A stretch of 64,000 bases of DNA from Rhynchospora pubera (GCA_028095005.1 CM051460.1:282946238-283010237), one strand, 5' to 3'. Positions 34,808 through 48,011 are shown, numbered from the stretch's first letter. Notes: generated by a model not told the origin, from the sequence alone. Numbers and translations are program-made.

Positions 34808-37745
34808 TTAACCATAAAGACGGTTTCCATGGCGGCGTTGAGACTTCTTAGGCCATGTGACACCTACATTAACTTGACATGCAGCGCCTTTGATAGTCTT
34901 CACCTCATGCACACCGGAAATAGCAGTAAATTCAAGGCTCCTTTTATCAGCTATCGGTTGATCTTGCATGCTAGTGACACTACTTTGCCAGATGCTCACA
35001 TAAATAGTGAGCGAAGAATCAATTGGATGAACAGTCTTGCATCTTGCAAGAGGAAGTTGTGCAATTCTGTCCTTGCAATCACTAATACTGATGCTGACTC
35101 CGTCACCCTTATCCCTATTAAATAAGAAGCTAGTACCCTTTTCCCCAAGCTTAGAATTTTGCGCAGTTATTGATCCATGAACTGTTGCCGAGGAGAATTG
35201 GCAGTCAACGAGTGTTACGTCTATGCAAGCCTCTATGCCATACCTATAAACAGCCTATTTCGCCGAATTGGGTTGGTGACCTCCTGGTCAAGAGTGTGTC
35301 AAAGATCTCATGGGAATAAAGGCTCCAGATAGGATCAGAATCAATTTCCTTGAACTGATCAGCACAAGCTTGATAGCTAAATAATTGGGGAACCATAAAT
35401 GTAAAATCAGACGAAATTGTGGTTATATCAGGGCCCCTAAGCTTGACAGAACCCTGATGCAACGAAACAAACAATTGCACGTTAGTGTCAGTTTTGGCAT
35501 CAATAGAGTAGCTAGGTAGAATATATAAATTCCAAAGACTCAATATGCATAAGATCAAGATATATACATAGCAAGATACAGAAATTTCATTAAAAAATAT
35601 ATATATAATAACATAATAAATAAATAAAATGAAAGAAAGATATATCTGCTATTTAACATCTCAATCTTATCCAAAAAAAAGTAATTTAAGTTGACTGAAA
35701 TTTACCTCATCATCAGTATATAGGGGATCCCCGAATTTCCTGGTGAAGATGACATAGGGGGGGCAATGCACTGAGCAATAGGCAGCCATACATATTTTTC
35801 AAGTCATGCTCCCTGAAATCAACAAATCTGACTGAGAAGACCTCCAAAAGGTTCGTTGACATCATCAGTTGCTTGTCCTCGAGAAAAGGTAATCTGCTAA
35901 GAATTCGTAATAGGTTAAGCACTAACTAATCAAAACTTGTTAGAAGTGGCTGATTCATAAAATTAAAATATTACCTTCAAGAAAGTATATGTACATTCTC
36001 TCTCTTTTCACTCAAAATTGGACATAAATAGAAGGGCAGAAGCAGGATCAGGGATGCATAGAAGTAGAATAACCATTGATGGCTAGGTTAGTTAGAGTTG
36101 ACTATGGCATCCAGTGGGTAAGCTGTGGGGATGCTTCATTTGTATCATTCTTAATCTTATTATTTATTGTTACTTTTTGTTGTTCATTTGTGAAAAGAAA
36201 AGGTAATAGGCTCCGTGATTTCTGTAAACCGAAATAGTCAAAGATGAAGTTTTAACACCAAACTTAGTACAGTCGAAATTTTGAGAACAAACATGTCAGT
36301 GCGCAAGTGTGTGGCGTGGGTCCAATAGCTTAATTTCACATCCCTGTTTTCAAATAACTGAAACTTCTTCATTCAAATTAGGAGTGTAAAAGGACATAAT
36401 AACTGCTAAAAGTGGTACAATCCTATTCTTCTCTTCTCAAGCTCTCCATTGGTACCTCGAAGGACGAAATCCATGCGGTGGTTCAGCATCTAGTAATGGT
36501 TGTCCAATTAGAAAAGGGGGTTCGAATGTGAAAGATGATTCTGTTGGGAAAAGGTCTGAGTGAGAGAGACAAGGATCTGAAATAGATTTGTCCATTCCAC
36601 TTTTTAATTGAAATAATCATATTCGATCAGAATCGGACGGTCTTGATTGGGCGGACTTTATATTTTTTTGTACAGCCCTACTCGCACCTGACCTAATGAT
36701 GCCAACTACACCTGTAGGTTGTAGCATTGCTATTTTTTAGTTTTTTTTGTATTCATATAAAAACAATAGGAACCAGCAGTGAAAAAGAATATAAAGAAAT
36801 CAAAATAGTGTGAAACAATATGAAATTCAATACACACTATGTGATAAAATTGCTAATAAAAATCTCGTATACAATATATTAGATAGCTAACTTTAAAAAA
36901 AATATTATGTTATTATTATAAACTATTATGGGAACAAAAATTATATATATTAAAAACGTTATATAACTTTACAAAAATTTCAGCTTTGTTAGACAGGACC
37001 ATCCGATTCACTAATAATTGAATTCAACTAAAAGAAGAAAATGGGCAGGTCCATTTCGGACCTTTCTTCTCTCCCTCAAAACCTTTTCCCAACATACCAT
37101 GCTTCACCTATTCAAAACCTTTTCCCAATAGACAGCCAATCTGGCAATCTACTTCATGACTGTTGTCATTCGAGGTATCAATAAAAAGTTTGAGAAGAGG
37201 AAAATAGGATTATACAAATTTCAAACGTTATTATGTCCTTTTCCGCACCCAATTTAAAGGAAGAATTCTTGACTAGTTGAAAAGAGGGCTGCAAAATTGA
37301 AGCTATAGGACCCGCACCACTGCCACTGGCGCATTTGCAGCGACGCCACAGACCTGCGCACTAACATGTTTGTTCTCAAAATTTCGATTGTACTAAGTTT
37401 GGTGTTAAAAATTCATTTTTGGTTATTTCGGTTTACAGAAATCACGTAATAGGCTAATAGCTGGGTTATTTATATATACTACCTACCCACAATAAACCTT
37501 AATTTGACCATCATGAAAATTAGTAATATAATAAAAACAACGAGCATCCATGAAAAGGTATAACGACACAGTAAAGCTTAAAGGATTTTCTGACTAACTA
37601 GAGTGATAACATAAGAAACTGGGGCCTGCCAGAGGAGGAAAGAGTAAAGAAAAGACCCGGTGTTGGAGACCTCGTTAGCAGCTTCAGTCACACTGCGACT
37701 GCTTGCCCCCGCTGGCGCTAGGGTTTCCGTTGCCCTGGAATCCAT
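34808..37745 (-). pseudogene. A4: broken DUF6598-like gene with a transposon in intron 1
   Basis: Minus-strand exons can be placed at 37745-37657, 35896-about 35705 and 35453-34808. Exon 1 is open and in the expected phase. In exon 2 a run of C has one more base than in A2, so the frame shifts after SALPP and a stop follows before the exon ends. Exon 3 has lost about 11 bp near the codons for AVYRYG, a second frameshift. Family signatures LEVFSVRFVDF, MYGCLLL and VNVGVTWPKK remain. Intron 1 is enlarged by a 1.2 kb Mutator-like element. Partner B4 is intact. Confidence 0.85.
36213..37446. mobile_element. Mutator-like element in intron 1 of A4 (1.23 kb)
   Basis: Terminal inverted repeats of about 90 bp: CGTGATTTCTGTAAACCGAA at the left and its reverse complement at the right, and the match continues through TTTTAACACCAAACTTAGTA. 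A perfect 9-bp duplication TAATAGGCT lies at 36204-36212 and 37447-37455. The empty site is seen in A2 intron 1 near 20350. No open frame, so it is non-autonomous. Confidence 0.9.
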
Positions 37746-38007
37746 ACAACGCTAGAAGGGAGAGAGAGAGAAGGTTTTGGAAGCTTCTGCAAACTAAGTA
37801 CATGTACCGATGTACGGTAGGCCCAATTTGATTTTATAAATTAAGTGGGCGGGCCCCAGTCAATGACGGGCCACGATCTGGGATAGCAATTAACTAAATA
37901 AAAAATTATTTTAGTTTATACTCGATGTCACCACTAGAGTCTAGAACGTAGAGGCATTCTCGTGAACTCGAAGTCGAAGAAGACCGCGGCGCCTTTAGGG
38001 CGAAGCA
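37746..38007. promoter_or_regulatory. Shared divergent promoter of A4 (broken) and B4
   Basis: 262 bp between ATGs. The conserved block is at about 37818-37890, with TAGGCCCAATTTGATTTTAT, AAGTGGGC, GGGCCCC, GGGCCACGATC and GGGATAGCAATT. Here the TGGGC motif carries a 4-bp gain (GGGCGGGCCCC). Confidence 0.6.
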
Positions 38008-39251
38008 ATGGAAACTGGAGAAGCACCCGCACCCGCAACCCCACCGCAGTCGTCCTCGTACGTCTCATATGTCATAACTAACTCAATTCTATTTTCTTTC
38101 CTTGTTTTTTATCTCATCAACTGCCAGACGTGGCAGCCAGAGCCGGACGCGTGCTCGGATACAGGTGTTTTCAGCCGTGCTTGAGGATAAGGCAGATTCG
38201 GAAGCTGTGACATCGGGTCACGAACGCTACTATGGCGTTCTTCTACTCCGCAGCTGCAACCACAATTATGCCATCTTTGACTCCAAGGTTTTAGAGTCTC
38301 ACCAAGTCAATCGAGAGGTAAAAATCAAACCTCCTCTGTTTCTCTACCCCTAGAATTGATTTATTACTTAATACACGGTGATCGAGCAGCAATTCAACTG
38401 GTTTACCAGAAACTATCTGAATGAATCAACCACTTTGCAAACACAATTTTATTCTAACCCTGACTTTTCTCAAGTATTTTAGTTGAATCAGTCTGTCAGT
38501 CAGTCATTCAGTTAAATTTTGTTTCAGCTTAATTAATACTGATATAATGTAATGTTATGTTATGTTATGTAATTATTTTTCTTTCGGTTATTACTCATAG
38601 GGACTTCTCACTCTAACCGACCCAAATTATATGGGTCATGTTCTCAGCATTCCAGTGGAGGATGAAGTACTCATACTTCCTTGGCTTATCGATGTATATT
38701 CAAGTTTGAGTTTTACGGATAACGATCAACAAGATCTGTGGAAAGCTCATCAGGATAGCATGGACAAGCTCATCTGCAGAACGATCAAGTGCCTTTCTTG
38801 CTATGATTTGCATGTGACTTTTGCGGTTTACCATGACCCTGTGGAGACTCATTTAGATGTTTATTTTGTTGGCCTTGACTCCGTTGAAGTAGGTGCTCTC
38901 CTTCGGGTTCATGGGATAGTAACTACATCAAATACTGTTCTCCCTGCCAATTCTATGTCTGAGACTATTCTCTTCCACAAATCGAGCGGAGAGTGCGTCA
39001 GTCTCGAACCTGGCAAGTCTGTCCCTCTCCCTCTGTCAAGAAGGATGACAGTACTTCCGCGTCAATCCACCTTGCGTGTTCATGTCAACATACAGGTATA
39101 CGTTGGAAATGAGGCTGAGTTCGGCATCAAAGAGACCGTAGAGTTCAATCCAAGTTCAGACTGTGCTGAAGAGTTCATTTTTCTTCCCAACCATGGTACG
39201 TTGTTAGTGAAGGCCACTTGGGTGGAGTGTGAAGTTCGCCTACTGATCTAG
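38008..39251 (+). CDS. B4: DUF6598-like protein, 293 aa, three exons
   Basis: Proposed exons are 38008-38057, 38137-38317 and 38601-39251, with phases 2 and 0 and no stop. Exon 1 encodes METGEAPAPATPPQSS. Exon 2 has SRTRARIQVFSAVLE, YYGVLLLRSC and YAIFDSKVLE. Exon 3 begins GLLTLTDPNYMG, then LPLSRRMTVLPRQS, VYVGNEAEFGIKETVEF and LLVKATWVECE. It is nearly the same as B3, with changes scattered through the gene, so these are recent duplicates. Its A partner is broken, so it would act without it, or with another pair's A protein. Confidence 0.83.
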
Positions 39252-40030
39252 TATCAGTCTCATGCATAATTTAATTATCTACAGTTATTTTTATTGTATG
39301 CATGGTTACGCACTTACACTATACATTTGATTGTTTCTGTGTATTCTTATATTGGTACTGATATAGCATATCTGTCTAATCTTTTGTTACATTCTCCAAG
39401 ACTATTGACCTGAACTAAAATAGTTTTCGGAGCAATAATTTGTAAATACCTAGAAAAAAATGGATATTACTTGGTTGTGATATCTCCACAATTTTGAAGA
39501 TACAAACCAAGAATCTGCACAGAAGGGACGCATCCTCAGCCATAGTAGGTAAAATTTTGTGGAAGTACCGATATTGTATTGGTAAAGTATTCAACATAGT
39601 AGGAAGGAGTTAGGATGAGAAAAGGTTATCATGACCAAGGATGAATACCATATTTTGAAAATGAAATAGATTATCTGTTTCTTTATGTATACAGCCAAGT
39701 TAGTTGGTTGAATGAAAAGCTTGTTGCTTGGCAGTCTGAATTTCCACAAATAAATGAAATAATTATTGAATTACACAGGTGTTGTGCTTGTAATAGTCCT
39801 ATTTGTGAACAACAAATTATTTGGTAGGCTGATTTTGACGTGCCAAACTCTTTAAGCTTATATTGCAAAAGGTCTTAAACGGATAATTTTAAGGGAAGCT
39901 GCTTTTGAAAATTGACGAAAATTGGGAATTCTAGAACTGAAAAAGTTAAACAATTATTGGTTGTGGAAGTATGAAAAAAAAAACAAAAAGAAAATAACAA
40001 AGAAAGCTAGTGAATTTGGATTTGATATAT
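39252..40030. repeat. B4 downstream flank, related to the B1 flank
   Basis: Colinear with 14846-15560, with a small extra segment near 39740-39790. Short open frames here are noise. Confidence 0.65.
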
Positions 40031-40795
40031 CCTGTGGTGCCCGCCCTCTGGCTCTGGGTAGGCTTTCCTAGCCGATGAAAGGCAAGAGATTCACCTCAAT
40101 GAACCCACAGTATGTCGTTTTGTAGAAATATATATTGAGGGACCCAGTTGATAAGTCACAGACTCACAATTGCTCATTCCTTCTGCTCCTTTGGAAACAG
40201 AAAGGAAGAATTAAAGTTTAAACTCTTTTACTCTTTCAAAAGCAACGTGCTTCACCTATTCAATGCACCAATATTTATTCGACGATCCGTTGAATTTGAT
40301 GGTTTAATAGTACGTACTTGGGTTTTCCCATGTAACAGCACCGGTTTGTGTGTGATTAAAATGAACTCTTCTTTCTTTTTCTGAATATATGATCAAATTA
40401 ATGGCTTTTAAGTCTGCCAGCAAACTTTGGCGCCAAGTTAACGGAATTCATAGCTTTTTTTTTTTTGGAGTCCAGGCAGAATAGATGAAGAATTTAGAAG
40501 GTGCACTTTGAACATAATCTATCACCAGAATACTTTAATCTGATTAGTACACATCGGCTGTATATTCCATCGTGTTTTCTCTAACACAGTTGGGAAGTAT
40601 CACAGGAAAATTAACCTTAAAGATTTTCTAATGCAAAATTTCGTAGCAAGACTGATCGTAGTACATTTCTTTTCCCAACTACCATATGTTAGTAACATCA
40701 GAACATCATCATCGTCCAATAAAATAAAGAAAACAGTCGTACAAGAAAAATAGCAACAATGACACCAAGACACCGTACTATAACAAAAAAACCAT
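40031..40795. other. Intergenic, nothing recognised
   Basis: No coding region, repeat or RNA gene was identified between the B4 flank and the MITE at 40796. One 78-codon open frame (40148-40384) shows no known motif. Confidence 0.5.
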
Positions 40796-41180
40796 GGGGG
40801 TTGCTAGTGTCAAACATATAGGACACGTACACTTGTCCAACGCGATGAAATTTTAATTTTTAAAATTGAAATGGCCGATCCAAACCGCACAAATTGTTCT
40901 GTGTTATAAAATCTTCATAGAGACCAAATTTTTTTTTTTTCAAATTTTTTTACTATTTTTTTGGAATTTTTCAATATGCTCAATCTAAAAAGTTCTGAAC
41001 CCTTCAATTTTGAAAATTCGAAAAAAATAGTTAGAAAATATGAAAAAATATAAAATTTGATTATCAAAGATATTTTAATATAGAGATCATATTGAGCGGT
41101 TTGGATCGACCGTTTAAAATTTTAATGTGCTACGTTTGGATCGTGTTTGACGTCCTATATGTTTGATTCTAGCATTACTC
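40796..41180. mobile_element. Mutator-type MITE downstream of A5 (385 bp)
   Basis: The perfect 9-bp duplication AAAAACCAT lies at 40787-40795 and 41181-41189. The ends are inverted: TTGCTAGTGTCAAACATATA on the left and AATGCTAGAATCAAACATAT on the other strand at the right. The interior is AT-rich and non-coding. The uninterrupted DNA in other units reads AAAACCATCACAATCTC. Confidence 0.85.
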
Positions 41181-41398
41181 AAAAACCATTACAATCTCTT
41201 GACAAACACCAGCACCTCATCAAACGTTGAAGAAAAACAAAAGACAGGTCAATTTAACAAGGAGATAGAATGTGATGGGCACAAGTCTCCTGTTTCTTGT
41301 AATGAAGTTGCCATCATCCTTTTAATTATAAATATTACACAAAACTAGTGCATTAAAAACTTGTCAAAAACTAAATTCGGAGATCTAAGGCCACTTAC

Positions 41399-43314
41399 TT
41401 AACGAGACCACGTGACACCAACATTAACGTGGCATGCATCACCTCTGAAAGTTTTCACTTCCTGGCCACTCAACCTAGCATCAAATTTGAAATCCTTATT
41501 CTTGGCAATTACTTGATCTGGTGCGTCAATAGCGCTGCACTGCCAGATGTTCACAGCAATAGTGAAAGACGAATCAACTGGAACCGCAATCTTACATCGT
41601 GCAAGAGGAAGTTGAGCAATTCTCCTCTCGCAATGACTGACGCCAATGGAGATACCTTCACTATCACTCCTTTTAAATAGGAAGCTCTTACCGGCCTCAC
41701 CAACCTTTGAATTATGGGCAATTATCCAACCATGAACATTAGCCGAGGGAAATCGGCAGTCTGTGAGTGTAACAACCACATGAGCTGTTACGCCGCACTC
41801 ATAAACGGCATACTTTACTTTTAACTTGCCGAATTGGCACCGAACCCTCGTGCACAATAAAGTGTCGAAATCCTCCCAAACCCGGTTCCATAGAAGTTTG
41901 GGCTTAAAGTCCTTAAACTGATCAGCACCAGCTTGATATCTAAATAGACAGGGATAAAAACCTACACGATCAGATGGCTGTATGACTTCATCAGGATCCC
42001 GAAGCATCACAAGACCCTGAAGTAATGTAAAAAAAAACACAATTGCACATCAGTGTAAGTTTTGACGTCAATAGAGTAGATGGAATAGGATATATAATTT
42101 CCAAGAGTCAATCTGCATAAGATTAAGAGAAACATACAAGATGCACTAACTGCAGTATTAAGAAGAAGAAGAAAAAAATATTATTTGCAAGTTTAAAAAT
42201 TCAATCTTATCAACAAAGCGAACTAACATTTAGTGCATTCTATATGGATTTTTAATCAAATGTATTTAAGAATTTCCAAATTAGAGAATACAAATGAGTA
42301 CAAATAAATTGAAAAACATTAATAAGATATAAGTGATTTGATTGAGAAATTCAGATATAGAGTAGTTCACTAAACAATAAATTCACAAAGTTATTGAATT
42401 GAAAATAATTTGATTGTGATATATACAAATACAGCAATAGTACAGATCTAGTTCAGTCATTCAGTGCCATAAAAGGAGAGATGTACATATAGTTCTAGTA
42501 AAAGAAATTTGAGTAAAGAAATATACGTTAGGATGAACATTTAGGGGCTCCCCATGTTTCCTGCTGTAGAGGACGTAGGTGGGAAATGAACCGATCATGA
42601 TGCAACCATACATCTGGGACAAGGCCTGTTTATCAAATTTGACAAATCTCACTGAGAACACGTCCATAAGGCGACGTGGGACTGTCCGATACAGAATCTC
42701 AAGTTGCTGGTCCTTGTCTTGGTTGGCCTCGAGCAAAGGTAGCTGTTAAGAGTTCGGACTAGGTTATCCACCAACTAATGAATGAAAGCATAATAAAAGA
42801 GGTTGAAATTCTGTCTCTTTTTCACATCAAAATGGTCAAAAGTAGGTCCAGGGCCCAGGGGTGGGTGATGTATTACTGGCTCAAGTGGCAGGGCCAGGGC
42901 AGCAAGATACTTCATATTTATGAATCTAATTTTCCTTTATGAAAAGGAAAAATGGAAAATAAAAGATAGGCTATTTGTTTATACTAGCGACAGTACAGTA
43001 AACGTTAATTTGATGAGCATCCCAAAAGGAAAAAAGAAAAAAAGAAAAAAAAAACACACGCACACGCGCACGCACACACAGCCATGGGATCATGACCATG
43101 ACAGAACAAAGCGACACCAAAGAATAGGGCTTTTGCGACTAATTAGAGTGATAACACTAGAAACAGGTAGGTATTGAAGGGAGAAGAGAGGAGAAAAAGA
43201 GAGAAAGAGAAGGAATTAAGACCTGGCGCGCACGTGAATTTGGTGGTCGACAGGAGGCACTTTGGAGCATTCATTGCTTCCTTCCCCTTCCCCTTTCGCA
43301 GCAAGGGTTGCCAT
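41399..43314 (-). CDS. A5: divergent A-type DUF6598-like gene, possibly damaged at exon 2
   Basis: Minus-strand exons by homology are 43314-43223 (MATLAAKGEGEGSNECSKVP), 42742-42527 and 42016-41399. Exon 2 has RLMDVFSVRFV, MYGCIMIG and YSRKHGEPL. Exon 3 has QLPLARCKIAVPVDSS and VNVGVTWSR. Each exon is open, but the exon 2 acceptor region is one base shorter than in A1 (CAGCTACC against CAGATTACC). With the usual phase 2 donor of exon 1 the frame would break. A donor 14 bases earlier (CACGTGCG) would restore it as HQIHLPLLEANQ. So it is either a recent pseudogene or a gene with a shifted splice site. It is head-to-head with B5 but now 7.1 kb away. Confidence 0.6.
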
Positions 43315-44432
43315 GGAATCGATTTCGCTTTCGATTTCTGAGGTGGTGCGTGCGCAACAAAGGTTTGATTGTTTTCGCCTCCGTCGTCTATCTAGGGTTC
43401 TCTTAAATTGATTTCTCCGATCTTCTCTTCTGGAATCGACCGGGAGTAACTAACTAGTCCAGGACTCCAGGATTTCTTAAATATTATTGATTATATTAAT
43501 TGGGATTATTGATTGTTGATTGATGTTCAGTTTAGTTTATTTTTTGGTTTTGGAAAGATCAAAGAATGCGAATTTATCTAGGGTTTAGGGTTTTGTGATA
43601 TGCCAATAAGCGAATGCGAATTAGAATTAGAATGCCGAATGGGATGGGCCGAAATTTTAAAAAATAATACTAAAATAATATAATCCATTAAAATTAATAT
43701 CAATATAATAATATTTTTTTAAATAGTATCACGAGATCGGAATCCTGTATTCCGAACGTTAGATCGGAATCCAGGATTCCGATTTAAGTTTTGATCGGAT
43801 TCTAATTCAAGATTCCGAACAGGGCTGTAACACGAATTTTTGTCGTTTTTAATGATTTTATTGTACTTCTGTTGTAAACATTAATTAAATATGTAAAATT
43901 TTTATATTAAATTAATATATTATAAATATTAGTTTGTCTAGAAAGGAGATGGATGAACTGGAGGTGTGTACGGCTCGTCCAAATGTACTCCAATGGATGA
44001 CAAAAAAGCGTCAGCCGGGCTCAAGATAGGCTCGCCCTGAGAATATGGTGGTGGTCCAGGTGGATATTGTGTCGGATATGACGGATACTATGTGTGGTAT
44101 GGTGGGTACTAGGTCTGGTACTCATAATAGGTAGGTGGGTCTGGATATGGACCAGGAGGCGGGCCTGGTGGTGTCGGTAACTAGCCAGTGGATATGGGTG
44201 GCTGTGTAGATCGGTGGATGGGCGGCTGTGTGGATGGCTGACTCTCTGTCCGTCTGCTCTGCACAATAGGCTGGCTGGGTCTCGGCTGATCAAAATATGT
44301 GTCCCAGTCGTGTAAAGTATACCTAGATGGCTGTTACATACAATGATATTACAAATAATATTAATATTATCAATAACATAATAATAAAAAATAATAATAT
44401 TATAAATTTTAGGTTACCGTCATAAACTGCTG

Positions 44433-46265
44433 CTACTCAAATCCAGGCTCTGGCGCGTGATCCTCCTCCGGCAAATCAGGTATGGAGTCTATGTCTGTAG
44501 CTAGACCCTTCGCCTCTAAAAGGTGAGGTAACCGATGCGGCTCCCCAACGAGCTCCAACTGCGTCCTGCAGCCCTTCAGCAGCTCATTCTCATCCCGTCT
44601 GAATCCTTTCTTCACCGCCCATTCACATGCTCGCAGAGCTTGCGTCAATATGTGCTTGACCTGTTTATTTGTTGTTAGTGACCAAAATACAAATCAATTC
44701 ATTTCAAATTGAGTAAAAAACTTTCCATAGTCACCCGCTCGGGCGCATCCTCTAGATAGGTCATCCGGCTAGCTGGAATCTGCTGTGCTACTCCCGAAAT
44801 GGGGACAAGATGAGCACCTCCATGTATCTGCATCCATCTATCGTATGCAGGCAAAATATCGTCACTCCATGGCCGCGCCTCTGCCACCTCGACCTGTGTC
44901 GTGTCGGCCCACATCGCAACCTCTAATGTGAAAAGGTCCTGCCAATCCCTCTGACGAAATGTGTTATGCCGGTACTGTAACAAAGCCTCCATCCTCCTCC
45001 AAGCCTGTTTTTTTAGGTCATATTTAATGCATGTATTATAAATATTTCAATTTAAATCACGAAGGTGAAAAGAATAACGTACCGTAGGAAGAGGAGGCGG
45101 AACAGTCTGGAACAGCATGAACTGATGCATCACCCGATCGGCATAGTGCCACGCCACGACCCAGAAATGGATGCATGGAACGCGGAGCCGGTAGTATCTC
45201 TGCTCGTAGCGGGCATAAGGAGGCATGACCACCTGTCTGAGCTCATCCTCGTATGGCCGCCACACCACGTGTGCATGCTCCATCTTCATTAGTACGTCTC
45301 GAGCGTACTCAATACCGCTGCGAACGGGACCTTTCACCTTTTTCGACCTAAGCCGTGTCGTCCATTGCCCGGCAAATTATTACAATTATCATGATTTTAA
45401 TTGTTTAACTAAGTAATTAATTTTAAATTACATAATTTAATTTATTTACAATTATGACTAATTTAATTTTAATTTGTTTACAATTATGACTAATTTTAAT
45501 TGTTTAACTAACTAATTTAAAATAACGAATTTGGACTAATATTAACTAATTAATTATTACCTATCAAATTTGTTTACCAAAATTCTTGATTATAATTTTT
45601 AAACAAACAAATTGATGTTATATTACAATATTTGATTTATTTTATTTAATACAAATATAATTAAAATAAAATTAAAGATTAGCACCTTCCTATATTTGAT
45701 TTATTTTATTTAAGAAAAATATTATACCTTCCATACGGCGGACATCTCTCAACTGACGACTTGCCCCAACCTTGGAAACTTTTCGTAACGGACGGCCGAC
45801 AAAGTAATAACCGGGTGTACGACCACGACTGAAGCAGTAGCCATGGAGCAGGAACCTTCTGAGCGCCATTTGCCAGGACTGCCAAGTCCTGGCCGCGGTA
45901 TAACATAGCAAGTGTGGCCGCACCCCAGTTATATCTCACTGACTCCGATGCATGAACATCCTGCAAATAAGAAAAAATATTTTTCGTTAGTTGCTCCATA
46001 TTTTAAACTAAGTTATCCAAGTTAGTACTAATGTAAGAGATGTTCTTAATATTTACAATTACTAACCCGAAGTAACTCCAGATAAAAACAAGGAACAGAA
46101 TCTTCTGTGGTATCTGGAAACATCTCGCAACCCATCAACTCCAACACCAGGTCCCGTGTGTATCTACCGATCATATCTGCGTCCTCTGACCCAGGTCCCT
46201 GTGCCCACATATCACGTAGTTTCCCAAACTGTACTGCGTGAAGTTTCCTGCATTACATAAACATT

Positions 46266-46300
<35 letters not shown>

Positions 46301-47203
46301 CATATTGCAGCATATCTCAAAATTTTAATTAAATTTTAAAACGTTTGTTACCTCCCAGCACGTCGATCAGTCGCCCTCTCTCTGAAGCAATCTAGAACAT
46401 CCTCCATAGGAGTGTACCATGACAATGCAAAGTCGGCTAGATTCTGCACATCGTCGTAAATAGTACGATCGGTCACCGGTCGTCCAGTCGTAGGCAAGCC
46501 AAAAATGAAGGCGACATCCTACAAATTTTATTTACATTTTTTTATTAAACAACAAAAAAAATAATAAATAAATAAATAGGTACCAGCATAACTTGGAAAA
46601 AATAATACCTCAAGAGTAACGGTCATCTCGCCTACGCGGGGAAAGTGGAACGTGTGGGTCTCGGGCCTCCAGAACATGGCTAGACCCTGTATCATGGAAC
46701 GATCCAATGGCATGTGACCTAACTCAACGAAATGAATAAGGCCCAATGTCACAAGACGCTGGTCCACCTCCTCGGTTCGTATCATTTTTGCCTTATGCAT
46801 TTCGGGCGTCCACGCCTAAATAAGTTAAAAAACATATTATTTACTATATATACTATTAACTATATACAAAAATTAACTATATAAATAAAAAAATTAATTA
46901 TTTCCTTAAATCCTAAACCCTATACCCTAAATAATTTAAAAAATAAATTATTTCCTATATATACTATTAAAAATATATATATAAAAGAATTAACTATATA
47001 AATAACAAAACACTTACTCGTTCGCCTCGAAGCTCAGACTGACTAAGATGCAGAAGCTGATCAGTAGGAGGAGGAACGGGGGGGGCAGCAGGGGGGGCAG
47101 ATGAAGAAGCGCCAGGATCTCCTCCTGATGTAAATGCGCCAGGATCTCCTCGAGGCCTCGTGGATCGACGTGGATCCTCTGGTCTTCTTCTTCGCGGTGG
47201 CAT
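44433..47203 (-). CDS. Plant mobile domain (PMD) protein, 578 aa, eight exons, transposon-borne
   Basis: Minus-strand exons are 47203-47018, 46815-46609, 46518-46352, 46247-46067, 45960-45728, 45347-45083, 45004-44735 and 44660-44433. All have GT..AG borders and joined phases leave no stop. After a basic, proline-rich head, exon 2 has RLVTLGLIHFVELGHMPLDR and the FWRPETHTFHFP to TVTLE motif, and exon 3 continues DVAFIFGLPTTGRPVTD. Exon 5 has LAMLYRGQ and PWLLLQSWSYTRLLLCRP. These are signatures of the PMD family (MAIN/MAIL1-like, often labelled serine/threonine-protein phosphatase 7 long form homolog). In Arabidopsis, genic PMD proteins act in silencing and genome stability; transposon copies have no proven role. 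A proline-rich stretch after the stop, at about 44330-44020, keeps family-like residues with stops, so the C terminus may be shortened. Confidence 0.85.
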
Positions 47204-48011
47204 TTCGACTGTTACTGCAATAAAAATTTAATAAAGTATAAAATCTACCAAAATTTCAGCAGCATCTCCCCTGTACCGGGAGAGTTTTCCAAAAAATCTG
47301 AACCCAATTACAACCCAATTTGAACCCAACCCAACCCAATTTCATTCCAATTTGAACCCAACCCAACCCAATTTGAATAAATCATTCAAATTTTACAATC
47401 ATTGCATTTCACAAATCATTTCACAAGCATCAATGAATCAATAATTCAATCATTGCATTTCACAATTTTACAATCATTGTATTTCACAATTTTACAATCA
47501 GTCAATCAATCTACAAGCAATTTACAAACATTTCTATTCAAACAATAATAAAATAAACATATAAAAAAGCTAACCTGGAGTAGAAACGAATTGACTATCT
47601 TCTAAACAATTTTTTCCTACATTTTTAATTAATACCATCAATTATTACCATTTTTCTAATTTTTTCCATATTTAATAATCAAAATCTTAATTATTAAAAG
47701 CAAAAAAAATAAAAATAAATAAATAAATTACACATAAATTTTCATATGATTTTTTTTATTTTTTCGTATTTTAAAAATAATTTTATAATTTATTATATAT
47801 TTTTCTAATTAATTAAGTAGTGAATAAACAAATAAAAAGACAAAAAAAAATTCAATATAATTAATAAATTAGATATAAATTTACATTTTTTTTCCTGATT
47901 TTTTCAGATTTATAAAATATTTTTTCAATATTTTTTCTATTTTTTAATTTAATTAACTAAATTAAAAACTAAAAAACTAAATAAATAAATAATTAAAAAA
48001 ACTTACTGTTC

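Noticed and set aside
44021..44293. 90-codon minus-strand frame rich in His and Pro
   Set aside because: It is an out-of-frame reading of the decayed proline-rich C-terminal region of the PMD gene.
46261..46305. CA and TA repeats as a CRISPR-like or regulatory array
   Set aside because: Simple dinucleotide microsatellite inside a PMD intron.
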